Below, in pieces: positions 8,888-17,263 of a DNA stretch of 64,000 bases. This stretch comes from an uncultured Planctomycetales bacterium (GTDB lineage Bacteria > Planctomycetota > Planctomycetia > Pirellulales > Thermoguttaceae), in assembly GCA_937889015.1 (NCBI GenBank), contig CALARR010000273.1:7023-71022 (forward strand). The letters run 5' to 3'. Position 1 is the stretch's first letter. The number at the start of each line of letters is the position of its first letter. The notes under the pieces are model-generated. The model was given only the letters and a program-made list of their open reading frames with translations, was not told the origin of the DNA and ran no database searches. The position numbers and the translations under genes are program-made.

Positions 8888-10969
8888 ATGAAACCGCGCG
8901 CATCTCATCTGGCACTTCTGCTGCTGGGCGCCTACCTGGTGCTGTTCCTGGGCGTGCGCCTAAGCAGCCTGGAACGCGACGGCACGGTCTTGTATCGGGC
9001 CGATCTGTTCTGGTTTCTTGTCCAGCCCGAGTGGTTCGTGCCCAATTGGTTCGGTGGTTCGCTGCTGGTGGCCCTGCTGCAACGGGCCCTGATCTTGTCT
9101 GTGGCCGCAGCGCTGGGCCTGGCCGCGACGGCCACCGGTTGGTTGCTGTTGCACGCTTCTGCCATCGACAAGGAACTCGACCGGCTGGAGACCTTCGTCT
9201 TCGCCACGGCGGTCGGATTGAGTCTCTGGTCGAGCTATGTGCTGGTGATCGGGCTGCTGGGAGGGTTGGACGAACGGGGGCTGTTGCTGCTCCCGTGCCT
9301 GGCCATCCTGTGGCTCGCCGCTCGGCGCTGGCGCGGTCGGGAACGGCCGACCGCGGCCGAAATGCCGCGCCCTGTTACCGGCTCTCGATGGAACGGCTGG
9401 GCTTGCTGCGCGCTGCTCTTCGCCGGGCTGATCGTGCTGGGAAGCATGCTGCCGCCGTCGGATTTCGACGTGCGCGAGTACCATCTGCAAGCGCCCAAGG
9501 AGTTCTATCAGCAGGGACGCATCGACTTCTTGCCCCATAACGTGTATGCGAACATGCCGTTGGGGGCCGAGATGTGGCCTCTGGCGGCCATGCTGCTGAC
9601 CGGCGACTGGTGGTGGGGCGCCCTGGTTGGCAAGACGTTGATTGGGAGCATGAGTTTGCTGGCCGCCTTGGGACTGGTGGCTGCCGGCCGACGTTTCTTC
9701 TCGCCGGAGGCGGGCATTCGCGCAGCGCTGGTCTACCTGGCCACACCCTGGATTATCCTGGTGTCGATCCACGGCTTGATCGACGGCGTGGTGGCCTGCT
9801 ATAGCCTGTTGGCCGTGTATGCCATGCTGCTGGCCCGGCGAGCTGGGACCGATCGCTTCCGACTGCTGCTCCTGGCCGGGTATCTGGCTGGGGCGGCGGC
9901 CGGGTGTAAGTATCCGGCCGTGCTGTTTGTGGTGCTGCCGTTGACGTGCTGGGCCGGCCTGGATGTGGTTCGCAAGCCGCGAAGTTGGAGGCCCGTGGGC
10001 ATTCTGTTGCTGACCGCGCTGGCCGGGGGCGGACTGTGGTACGCCAAGAACGCGGCGCTTGCCGGCAATCCCACCTATCCGCTGCTGTATTCGGTCTTCG
10101 GCGGCCGGACGCGGACCCCGGAGAAGGACCATCAGTGGACCGAGGCCCATCGGCCCAAGGATTTCTCGCCCCAGGCTCTCGGTAGCGACCTGGCGCGGAT
10201 CGGGTTGCGCAGCGAGTGGCTTTCCGGGTTGCTCATGCCTTTGGCGGCGATTGGATGGCTGGTGTCCTTGCGGCGCCAGGCCGACAAGCGGTCTTCACGC
10301 TCTTCCGAAAGCGAATCGCCAACCCGGCGGACAGCCTGGCTGCTGGCCGGATGGTGTCTTTATGTCATCACAGCCTGGTGGTTGTGTACGCACCGCATCG
10401 ATCGCTTCTGGATCGTGGTGCTGCCGCTGCTGGCCCTGCTGGCGGCCGAAGGCTGGCTGGCCTGGAGCGACCGCACATGGCGCATTGGTATCGGGGTGCT
10501 CCAGGGCGTGGCCTTGGCGTGGAGTTGGCTGGCCGTGGTCACGGGCGCCTTGGGCAGCAATCGATATTTCGCCACGCTGGACGAACTGCGCGTTGATCCG
10601 CAACGAGTCAGCGCCTGGCATCGCTACTTCAACGAGCACGTGAAGCAGGGCAAACTGCTGTTGATCGGCGACGCCCAACCGTTCGATCTGGAGATGCCCG
10701 TACTCTACAACACGTGCTTCGACGACTGTCTCTGGGAAAAACTAGCCTATCGCGAGTCCCCTGGCGCCCTTCACGAGCGATTGAGGGAAGAAGGGATTAC
10801 GCACCTCTTCGTGGACTGGGACGAAATCGCGCGTTATCGCAGCCCGGGCAACTACGGTTTCAGCTCATTCGTGGGGCCAGGCTTGTTTCAGAGCCTCGTC
10901 AAGGAACGCGTGTTGGAACCCTTGCCGGTGATCGAAGGCAGCGGGGGTCGGGGCTACAAGGTTCGGTGA
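8888..10969 (+). CDS. GT39/ArnT-like membrane glycosyltransferase
   Basis: 693 residues from ATG 8888, following a hydrophobic start (ASHLALLLLGAYLVLFLGV). About a dozen hydrophobic segments are visible across the first 580 residues, then a soluble C-terminal domain of about 110 residues. The first large loop carries SDFDVREYHLQAPKEF, with an acidic residue and Y-H as in GT-C enzymes of the PMT/ArnT group that use polyprenyl-phosphate sugars. It would transfer a sugar to a lipid or protein outside the membrane; donor and acceptor are unknown. The gene starts 56 bp after the kinase gene and may be co-transcribed with it. Confidence 0.8.
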   Translation: MKPRASHLALLLLGAYLVLFLGVRLSSLERDGTVLYRADLFWFLVQPEWFVPNWFGGSLLVALLQRALILSVAAALGLAATATGWLLLHASAIDKELDRLETFVFATAVGLSLWSSYVLVIGLLGGLDERGLLLLPCLAILWLAARRWRGRERPTAAEMPRPVTGSRWNGWACCALLFAGLIVLGSMLPPSDFDVREYHLQAPKEFYQQGRIDFLPHNVYANMPLGAEMWPLAAMLLTGDWWWGALVGKTLIGSMSLLAALGLVAAGRRFFSPEAGIRAALVYLATPWIILVSIHGLIDGVVACYSLLAVYAMLLARRAGTDRFRLLLLAGYLAGAAAGCKYPAVLFVVLPLTCWAGLDVVRKPRSWRPVGILLLTALAGGGLWYAKNAALAGNPTYPLLYSVFGGRTRTPEKDHQWTEAHRPKDFSPQALGSDLARIGLRSEWLSGLLMPLAAIGWLVSLRRQADKRSSRSSESESPTRRTAWLLAGWCLYVITAWWLCTHRIDRFWIVVLPLLALLAAEGWLAWSDRTWRIGIGVLQGVALAWSWLAVVTGALGSNRYFATLDELRVDPQRVSAWHRYFNEHVKQGKLLLIGDAQPFDLEMPVLYNTCFDDCLWEKLAYRESPGALHERLREEGITHLFVDWDEIARYRSPGNYGFSSFVGPGLFQSLVKERVLEPLPVIEGSGGRGYKVR

Positions 10970-11092
10970 TCGCGGTACAAGGCCCTTCTGCAGACAGAAT
11001 GGTTGCCCTCGCCAGCCAATCCCCCATCTTCACCTCTTGCCAGCCGGCGGCGGCTTGAGTAGGCTCGGAATTTTCCAGCCCCGAGAGTCGCT

Positions 11093-12130
11093 GTGAACTT
11101 CGGCATCCCGGCAACCCACTGCAATCCGTCCAACGCGGCCGCCCACGATCCCCAGCGATTGCTCGGCGTCGTGCGCCACGCGGCCCAGCGCCTGGTGGCC
11201 AATCTGGAGCAGGCCTGTCGCCTCACCGGCCACTGGTCCAACGCGGCCCAGACCGCGGCCCTGGTCGATGGGGCGCTGGCTAACTGCATGCAGGCCCTGG
11301 CCGACACGGGCTGCGTGGGCGAGGCCAACCGCCTGCCGTCGAACGAACTGTGGCAGATTGCCGGCCATCGGCTGGAGGTCGGCTGGCTGCAGCACCGCGC
11401 TCGTTTCAAGCCGCGCGGCTATGCGGGCGATTACGAGTTGCTGGAGCGCATTTGTGCCCAGAAATGCTGCGCCGACCCGCTGGGCCAGGCCTTCGACGCC
11501 TACTTCCAGCGCCAGGCCGCACCGCATGCCGTGCGCTGCCGCACGCAGGCCGTGGCCGCGGCGATCGTGGCCCAGGGCCTCACCCGTGTCTCGCTCCCCT
11601 TCCGCGTCGTCAGCGTCGGCTCCGGGCCGGCCCAGGACGTGTATCAAGCCCTGGCCGTCCTGCCCGAATCCCGCCGCCAGAGCATGCAAGTCGTGCTGCT
11701 GGACCTGGACCCCGACGCGCTGGATTTCGCGCGCCGGCGTCTGGCGCCCTTGCTGCCGCAAGCAGCCTTGCACTGCCTGCACGAGAACCTGTCGCGCCTG
11801 CCCGTCCGGCCCAAGAAGGCCCAACTCCTGGCCGCGGCCGACGTGTTGGTTTGCACCGGGCTGTTCGATTATCTGGACGACGCCAGCGCCGTGGCCATGC
11901 TGCGGCTGTTCTGGCAGCAATTGGCCCCGGCCGGGCTGATGCTGGTGGGCAACTTCGCCCCGCACAATCCCACGCGCGCCTACATGGAGTGGATCGGCAA
12001 CTGGTACCTGATCTACCGCACGCGTCAGCAAATGATCGACCTGGCCCTGCAAGCCGGCATCCGCACCGAGCATTTCGCCATCGCCGCCGAGCCGATGGGC
12101 GTGGACCTGTTTCTCAGCGCCAGGAAGTGA
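11093..12130 (+). CDS. Class I SAM-dependent methyltransferase, PhcB-like
   Basis: 345 residues from a GTG. The N-terminal 140 residues are helical and contain FKPRGYAGDYELLERIC, a signature I associate with the 3-hydroxypalmitate methyl ester (PhcB-type) methyltransferase group. The Rossmann core has motif I VVSVGSGPAQD, an acidic strand-2 end (VVLLDLDPDALDFA) and LVCTGLFDYLDDA after strand 4. C-terminal residues include YMEWIGNWYLIYRT. In Ralstonia, PhcB makes a quorum-sensing ester; whether this protein does anything similar is inference. No partner kinase of the PhcSR type is adjacent. Confidence 0.75.
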   Translation: MNFGIPATHCNPSNAAAHDPQRLLGVVRHAAQRLVANLEQACRLTGHWSNAAQTAALVDGALANCMQALADTGCVGEANRLPSNELWQIAGHRLEVGWLQHRARFKPRGYAGDYELLERICAQKCCADPLGQAFDAYFQRQAAPHAVRCRTQAVAAAIVAQGLTRVSLPFRVVSVGSGPAQDVYQALAVLPESRRQSMQVVLLDLDPDALDFARRRLAPLLPQAALHCLHENLSRLPVRPKKAQLLAAADVLVCTGLFDYLDDASAVAMLRLFWQQLAPAGLMLVGNFAPHNPTRAYMEWIGNWYLIYRTRQQMIDLALQAGIRTEHFAIAAEPMGVDLFLSARK

Positions 12131-12162
12131 ATTCGGAATTCGAGGCCCAACGGGCCCGCGGG

Positions 12163-12225
12163 CAGCTTTCAGCTTTCAGCAGTCAGCGGTCAGCGGTCAG
12201 CGGTCAGCAGTCAGCAGTCAGCGGT
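12163..12225. repeat. Heptanucleotide tandem repeat, 9 units
   Basis: Nine consecutive 7-mers with consensus CAGCRGT: two CAGCTTT, one CAGCAGT, three CAGCGGT, two CAGCAGT, one CAGCGGT. A second set of CCGCATTCCG/CGACTTCC repeats follows at about 12230-12270. It lies between the convergent methyltransferase and esterase genes. Such short tandem heptamers are known as variable spacers in cyanobacteria and planctomycetes. Confidence 0.8.
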
Positions 12226-12275
12226 CAGGCAATCCGACTTCCGCATTCCGGTTTCCGCATTCCGACTTCCCAAGC

Positions 12276-13580
12276 CTACTTCCGGCTCTGGGCGATGTGT
12301 TCCGCGATGGCCGCCGCGGTCGCTTCCTGCAGCTTCTTGGACTGGGCGTGTCCCATCAGCGGCTCGTTGACGATCTGCTTCTTGCCTGGCCAGTTGTTGT
12401 AGGTGGAATACACGCTCGACGGTGGACAGGTGTTGTCGATGAATCCCACGCTGAAGATCGCCTGGGCCTTGCTGCGCGTGGCGAAGTTCATGCAGTCGAA
12501 ATAGCGCGCCACCTGGAGGACCGTGGGGTCCGGTTTACCGTCCTGGTCGGGAACCAGTTTCGGCCAGCCGTTGATCCGGCCGATGGCCTTGCCCGAGTGG
12601 TCGCAAATCGCCGGCACGCCGGCGGAGATGAAGGTCACCTGCGGATCCAGTCCGGCCGCGGCGATGGACTGCCCGCCGCCTTGGCTGCTACCGCGCACGA
12701 TCAGCACCTTGCCGTCCCACTCCGGCTGGCTGCGGAGGAATTCCATGGCGCGCACCAGGCGCAGAAACATGCCCAGGAAATAGCACTTCTGGCGATCCTC
12801 GCGTCCCAGGCTGCGATAGTCCTTCAGTTCGCCGTCCTTCAGTCCCTCGTAAAACGCCTTGGGCTGGCCGTTGGCAATGCCGTGGGCGTTGATGTCCATG
12901 CCCAGGGCCTTATATTGCTGCGCAGCGCTGGCGGCTCCGCCTAGCGACGAGTCGCGCACGCCGGCCCCATGCACGCTGAGGATCGCCGGCAGGCTCTTGG
13001 GCTTGGCGCCCACCGGCCGGGCAAAATAGCCCGACACGGGCCGCGGCGGCACGCAGGGAATCTGCACGTCGAAGCACTCCACTCCCTCGACCGGCGACTT
13101 GACCGGCGTGAGCGTGGGCTGCATGGGCACGGCCGCCAGGCGCGCCTTCTGGGCCGCCCAAAAGGCGTCGAAGTCTTCCGGCACCGGCAGGCTGGGCTTG
13201 AGCTGCAGCGGATCGAACCCGGCCCCGGCCATGGCCGTCACCTGTTTCTTGTCCTTCCCGGTGTAGATCACGCGGCACTTGAGAAAGCCCGGCTCGCCCA
13301 GCGTCCCTTCGATGGTCCCGGTACCCTCTTCCAGTTTCACGCGGCCCGTCTTGCTGGGTGGCATGCCGTCCTTGTCCAGCACATAGGTCACTTCGACACC
13401 GGTTACCGCCTCTTTGCCCTGCTTCAGACTGACGAGGAACCTGGCCGTATCGCCCACGCGGTACAACGCCTCAGGCCGGTCGGTGACGACCGTCAGTTGG
13501 CAAGCCGGCTCAGCCGCTCGGGCCGCCAGCGAACATGAGACCAACAACGCCAAAGACAGGGCGAATCGAAGTCGCAACAT
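12276..13580 (-). CDS. Secreted acetyl xylan esterase-like hydrolase (CE7/AXE1 type)
   Basis: 434 residues from ATG 13580, with AGGAG 8 nt upstream and a signal peptide ending near ARAAEP. Residues 25-115 form a beta domain. The alpha/beta hydrolase part matches cephalosporin-C deacetylase/acetyl xylan esterase: an oxyanion segment SVHGAGV, nucleophile S299 in GSSQGG, acid D382 in VGFIDNTCPP, and H411 in MGHAQ. CE7 enzymes remove acetyl groups from xylo-oligosaccharides and other small acetyl esters. The fused N-terminal domain makes it longer than the 320-residue core enzyme. Secretion fits the polysaccharide-degrading gene content. Confidence 0.85.
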   Translation of the reverse strand: MLRLRFALSLALLVSCSLAARAAEPACQLTVVTDRPEALYRVGDTARFLVSLKQGKEAVTGVEVTYVLDKDGMPPSKTGRVKLEEGTGTIEGTLGEPGFLKCRVIYTGKDKKQVTAMAGAGFDPLQLKPSLPVPEDFDAFWAAQKARLAAVPMQPTLTPVKSPVEGVECFDVQIPCVPPRPVSGYFARPVGAKPKSLPAILSVHGAGVRDSSLGGAASAAQQYKALGMDINAHGIANGQPKAFYEGLKDGELKDYRSLGREDRQKCYFLGMFLRLVRAMEFLRSQPEWDGKVLIVRGSSQGGGQSIAAAGLDPQVTFISAGVPAICDHSGKAIGRINGWPKLVPDQDGKPDPTVLQVARYFDCMNFATRSKAQAIFSVGFIDNTCPPSSVYSTYNNWPGKKQIVNEPLMGHAQSKKLQEATAAAIAEHIAQSRK

Positions 13581-13822
13581 CGGTGTCTCCTCATTTCTTT
13601 CCCAAAGGGGCCAAACCTGCGCGGCTAAATCCCGGACGCTTCGCGGAAGCCTGCACGCGCAGCAGAGGCCCATTATGAACCGACGACAGTCCCGTTGTCC
13701 AATCGCGTGGCCTGTCCGCGGCGAGGGTGTGCCGTGTCCGACGGTCTTTGCCCCCAACTCCGACCGATTCGGTCCCCACGGTCTCCCGTGCCGCGAAGAA
13801 GACGGAGCGGATCCAACGGCCC

Positions 13823-13923
13823 TTGCCCCTCAGATAGGTCGTGCAACCAGGGCGACCAGCGGGAGCCCGGTTTCGCGGTGCCAACGCCACCCTCGTGTTG
13901 CCTTCCTTTTCTGAAGACCAACA
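13823..13923 (+). repeat. 101-bp dispersed repeat, copy 1
   Basis: This segment aligns without gaps to the minus strand of 38920-39020, with 89 of 101 bases identical by my count. The shared core includes CGACCAGCGGGAGCCCGG and GCGGTGCCAAC. It sits in the 519-bp gap 13581-14099 between divergent genes, where I find no gene and no other clear signal. No inverted ends or transposase are visible. Confidence 0.8.
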
Positions 13924-14099
13924 GGCACCCCCCAGTTAGAGTGTTGTGTGTGCCGGAACCCCTCCTGAAGCCCGGTTTGCGAACTGCTCCAGGGTGCAGG
14001 TCGAGGTTATACTATCTCGATGCCGGCGAAGCGGGGCCTCCGAGTACGCGTCCTTGCTCCGGCGGGCTTCCCTCGTAGCGGCCACATGAAGAAGCAAGC

Positions 14100-15221
14100 A
14101 TGACCACCTCTGCCGAGGCTCCCGGCAGTCTGCCGGGAATCTCCTCTCCGTCTTGCGCCCCGCGCGGCGAGCGCTTCCCCCTGATCGACGCCATCCGCGG
14201 CCTGGCCGCGATGGGCATCGCCTGTTATCACCTGGACCGTTACGGCCCGATCCCTGTGGCGGTCGATCCGGCCTTGCCGGAGCCGTTGGAGTGGCTTCTC
14301 AAGCACAGTTGGGTGGGAGTGCAGTTCTTCTTCGTGATCGCCGGTTTCGTTGCCGCCTACAGCCTGCGCGGGGCGCGCATCACGCCGTCCTACGTGGTCA
14401 ACTTCGCCTTGCGGCGGTTGATTCGCCTGGGTTCGCCCTATTGGGTTGTGGCGATCCTCGTGGCTGGCCTCAATGTGCTGGCCATCCGCTGGCTGGGCGA
14501 TGACTCGTTGGCCGGCGACGTGCCGTGGAGCCGCTTCTTCTCGCAACTGCTGTTCCTGCCTGACATTATCGGCTACGAGAACCTCTCGGCCGGGATGTGG
14601 TTCGTGGCCATCGATCTGCAGTTCGGAATGCTGCTGTTGATCTTGCTGGGCATCGCCGGCTGGCTTTGCCGCGGACGACCGGCCGGAAGCTGGCTCGACC
14701 AGTTGGCCCTTCTGGTCTTGATCGTGCCCCTGGCCATGCTGGCCCTGTTCCATTTCAACCTGGACAGCGACAACGAAATGTGGGCCCACTACTTCTTTCA
14801 CCTCACGGCCTTCGGGGCTGTGGTCTGGTGGGTCCTGGAGGGCCGGCTTTCGGCGTCGGTCTTCTGGGCTTACCTGAGCATGATGCTGCTGGGCCTGGCC
14901 CTGTACTGGCGCTGGGAAGTGGCCATCGCCTCGATCGCCGGCGTCACGCTCTACGCCGCCGCGCGGAGCGGAGCTATGGCCTGGTCGGGCGGCCGGCTGT
15001 TGCAGTACCTGGGCCGGATCTCCTACAGCCTGTTCCTGATCCACTACCTGGCCCAGTGGATCGTATTGACGCTCGGCTATCGCCTGACCGGAACCCAGCC
15101 CGTGGCCGGCATGCTGTGGATGGTGCTCGCCATGGTCACCAGCCTGGCCGCCGCACACGCGCTGCACATCCTGGTCGAACAACCGGCCAATCGCCTCGCG
15201 CGCCGACTCAAGCCGCACTAA
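14100..15221 (+). CDS. Acyltransferase family 3 (OafA/YrhL-like) membrane protein
   Basis: 373 residues with about ten hydrophobic segments. The family start FPLIDAIRGLAAMGIACYHL carries the R-G...H pattern of the Acyl_transf_3 domain, and FFVIAGFVAAYSLRG and SYSLFLIHYLAQW are further signatures. These proteins O-acylate sugars of exopolysaccharide, lipopolysaccharide or glycolipids at the membrane using cytoplasmic acyl donors. No C-terminal SGNH domain is present. It precedes the capA-like gene by 58 bp, so both may act on a surface polymer. Confidence 0.88.
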   Translation: MTTSAEAPGSLPGISSPSCAPRGERFPLIDAIRGLAAMGIACYHLDRYGPIPVAVDPALPEPLEWLLKHSWVGVQFFFVIAGFVAAYSLRGARITPSYVVNFALRRLIRLGSPYWVVAILVAGLNVLAIRWLGDDSLAGDVPWSRFFSQLLFLPDIIGYENLSAGMWFVAIDLQFGMLLLILLGIAGWLCRGRPAGSWLDQLALLVLIVPLAMLALFHFNLDSDNEMWAHYFFHLTAFGAVVWWVLEGRLSASVFWAYLSMMLLGLALYWRWEVAIASIAGVTLYAAARSGAMAWSGGRLLQYLGRISYSLFLIHYLAQWIVLTLGYRLTGTQPVAGMLWMVLAMVTSLAAAHALHILVEQPANRLARRLKPH

Positions 15222-15279
15222 TCCGAACCCCCAAAGCCCCACTCCAACCCGATCACGCGCAAGCCCCCGAGGAACGCCC

Positions 15280-16296
15280 ATGGCCACTAACCGTGTTATC
15301 CTGTGGGGTGCGCTGCTGATGCTCGTCGGTCTGGCCGACCTGGCCCATGCCGCGGAGAAGCCGCGTACCGCCGTGAGCGTCGTGTTTGCCGGCGACGTGA
15401 TGTTGGACAACGGCCCAGGTCATGCCGTGGTACACGGCGAGGACCCCTTCGCCGAGTTCGCCCCGATCTTTGCCCAGGCCGATATCAGCGTCTGCAACCT
15501 GGAGTGCGTGGTGGCCGAAGGGGGCGAACAAGAGGACAAGCCCTACACGTTCCTGGCGCCGCCCAAGTGCATTCCGTTGCTGAAGCAGCACTTCTCGGCG
15601 GTCACCGTGGCCAACAACCACTCGGGCGACTTTGGCAAGAAGGCCTTCTGCGAGCAACTGGATCTGTTCGACAAGGCCGGGCTGCCGTACTTCGGCGGTG
15701 GGCGCAACGTGCGGCAGGCGCGCGCGCCGCTGCTGCTGGAGCGTCACGGTCGGCGCGTGGCCCTCTTGGGTTACAACAGTTTCCCACCGCGGCGATTTGA
15801 GGCCGGCCCCAAGACGCCCGGCACGGCCTGGCTGATCGAAGACCAGTGCCTGGCCGAGATCAAGGCGGCGCGCACCAAGCATCGCGCGGACATTGTGATT
15901 CCTTATCTGCACTGGGGCAAGGAAGAACGCCCCAGCCCTCAGGCCTGGCAGCGGAATCTGGCCCGGCAGATGATCGACGCCGGAGCGGACGCCGTGATTG
16001 GCACCCATGCCCACGCCGTGCAGACGGTCGACTTGTACCGCGGCAAGCCGATCGTCTATAGCCTGGGCAATTTCGTGTTCGACTACTATCCGGTCGATCC
16101 GCTGGTGTTCACGGGCTGGGTCGTACGGTTGACCTTCGACGAGAAGGCCGGCGTGAACATGCAGACCTACGTTCTGGAGATCGATCGCACGGGCATCCCG
16201 CACCTGGTGGAGGGGGCCAAAGAGATCCTCGCCGAGGACCTGCCGGCCACGGCCGCACCGCCGTCCGCTCTGCCCCGCAAAGCGCCGCGCCCCTGA
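15280..16296 (+). CDS. CapA-family secreted metallophosphatase-like protein
   Basis: 338 residues with a signal peptide (ILWGALLMLVGLADLAHA). The PGA_cap fold is recognised from VFAGDVMLDN near residue 40, CNLECVVA, TVANNHSGDFG, YLHWGKEE and GTHAHAVQ. These supply the Asp, Asn and His metal ligands of the calcineurin-like fold. CapA takes part in poly-gamma-glutamate capsule production in Bacillus, but many bacteria carry homologues without capB/C, as here. The role in this organism is therefore open. It is probably co-transcribed with the acyltransferase upstream. Confidence 0.88.
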   Translation: MATNRVILWGALLMLVGLADLAHAAEKPRTAVSVVFAGDVMLDNGPGHAVVHGEDPFAEFAPIFAQADISVCNLECVVAEGGEQEDKPYTFLAPPKCIPLLKQHFSAVTVANNHSGDFGKKAFCEQLDLFDKAGLPYFGGGRNVRQARAPLLLERHGRRVALLGYNSFPPRRFEAGPKTPGTAWLIEDQCLAEIKAARTKHRADIVIPYLHWGKEERPSPQAWQRNLARQMIDAGADAVIGTHAHAVQTVDLYRGKPIVYSLGNFVFDYYPVDPLVFTGWVVRLTFDEKAGVNMQTYVLEIDRTGIPHLVEGAKEILAEDLPATAAPPSALPRKAPRP

Positions 16297-16343
16297 AGCC
16301 TCCTTCCTTCGGGGTTTGCCTGTTCCGGCCTGGGAACCGGCCG

Positions 16344-17195
16344 CTAGAGCTTCGCCAGGAAGTCGGCCATGGCTCGGCTGACTGGCTCGGGCTGCTCCAG
16401 GGGCGAGAGGTGGCCGGCCTGCGCGATCTCAATGAACTCGGCGTGTGGCATGGCCTGGGCCATGGCGCGCATCTCGGCCGGAGTCGACACCGCATCTTCG
16501 GCCCCCGCCAGCAGCAGGGCCGGACAGGCGATCTGGCCCAGTCGGGCCATCATGTCCTCGCGCTGGGCCATACCCCGGCTGGCGGCCGCCACGCCTGCCG
16601 GCGGCGCTTGCAGCATGGTCTGCCGGGCGCGCTGGACCAGTTCTGGGCGTTGCACCTGCGTGCTCGCGGCAAACAGTCGCGGCGTCATCTGCTCTGCCAG
16701 GAAATGGCACCCCTCCCGCTCCACGCGCTCGGCCGTCTGCAGGCGGCCGGCAGACACTTGTGGTGGATCGGCCGCCGCGCGCGTATCGCACAGGATCAAC
16801 GCGCGCAGTCGCGCGGCCAAAGCGGCCCAGAAGGCCAACGCCACGTAGCCGCCCATCGAAATCCCCGCCAGCGTCACCGGCTGGCGCACCTGCAGCGCGT
16901 CCAACACGCGTCCCAAGTCCTGGGCCATCTGCGACATGGTCACGGTGCCGGCCGTAACGCCGCTGCGGCCAAAGCCGCGCAGGTCGGGCGCAATCACGCG
17001 ATGCGTTTGCGCCAGCGACTCGATCTGCGCGCTCCACAGCGCATGGTCCAGGGGAAAGGCGTGCACCAGGACCAACGGGTCGCCTTGGCCCCGGTCGACC
17101 AGGGCCAACTCAATGTCGCCCACCTGGACGAAGCGCAGCGGAAGGCCGGCGTTCGACCCCTTCGCTGGGTTGCAGCGCGGTTGGCAGTTATCCAT
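16344..17195 (-). CDS. Alpha/beta hydrolase, enol-lactonase-like
   Basis: 283 residues, cytoplasmic. HAFPLDH supplies the oxyanion region near residue 45. The nucleophile is S113 in GISMGGY, the acid is in GAEDAVSTP and the histidine in AGHLSPLEQP, giving a complete triad. Closest in style to 3-oxoadipate enol-lactonase and related esterases, but no aromatic-degradation genes are near, so the substrate is unknown. It follows the HEAT/TPR gene by 68 bp on the same strand and may be the last gene of that operon. Confidence 0.85.
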   Translation of the reverse strand: MDNCQPRCNPAKGSNAGLPLRFVQVGDIELALVDRGQGDPLVLVHAFPLDHALWSAQIESLAQTHRVIAPDLRGFGRSGVTAGTVTMSQMAQDLGRVLDALQVRQPVTLAGISMGGYVALAFWAALAARLRALILCDTRAAADPPQVSAGRLQTAERVEREGCHFLAEQMTPRLFAASTQVQRPELVQRARQTMLQAPPAGVAAASRGMAQREDMMARLGQIACPALLLAGAEDAVSTPAEMRAMAQAMPHAEFIEIAQAGHLSPLEQPEPVSRAMADFLAKL

Positions 17196-17263
17196 GACTT
17201 CAAGATCTCCGATCCAGGCTTGCTCAGGGTCCGCGCGCGTGCCGGGTTGGCGCCATCCTGCGA

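Noticed and set aside
12163..12225. Considered as a CRISPR array
   Set aside because: Units are 7 bp with no spacers, and there are no cas genes. It is a simple tandem repeat.
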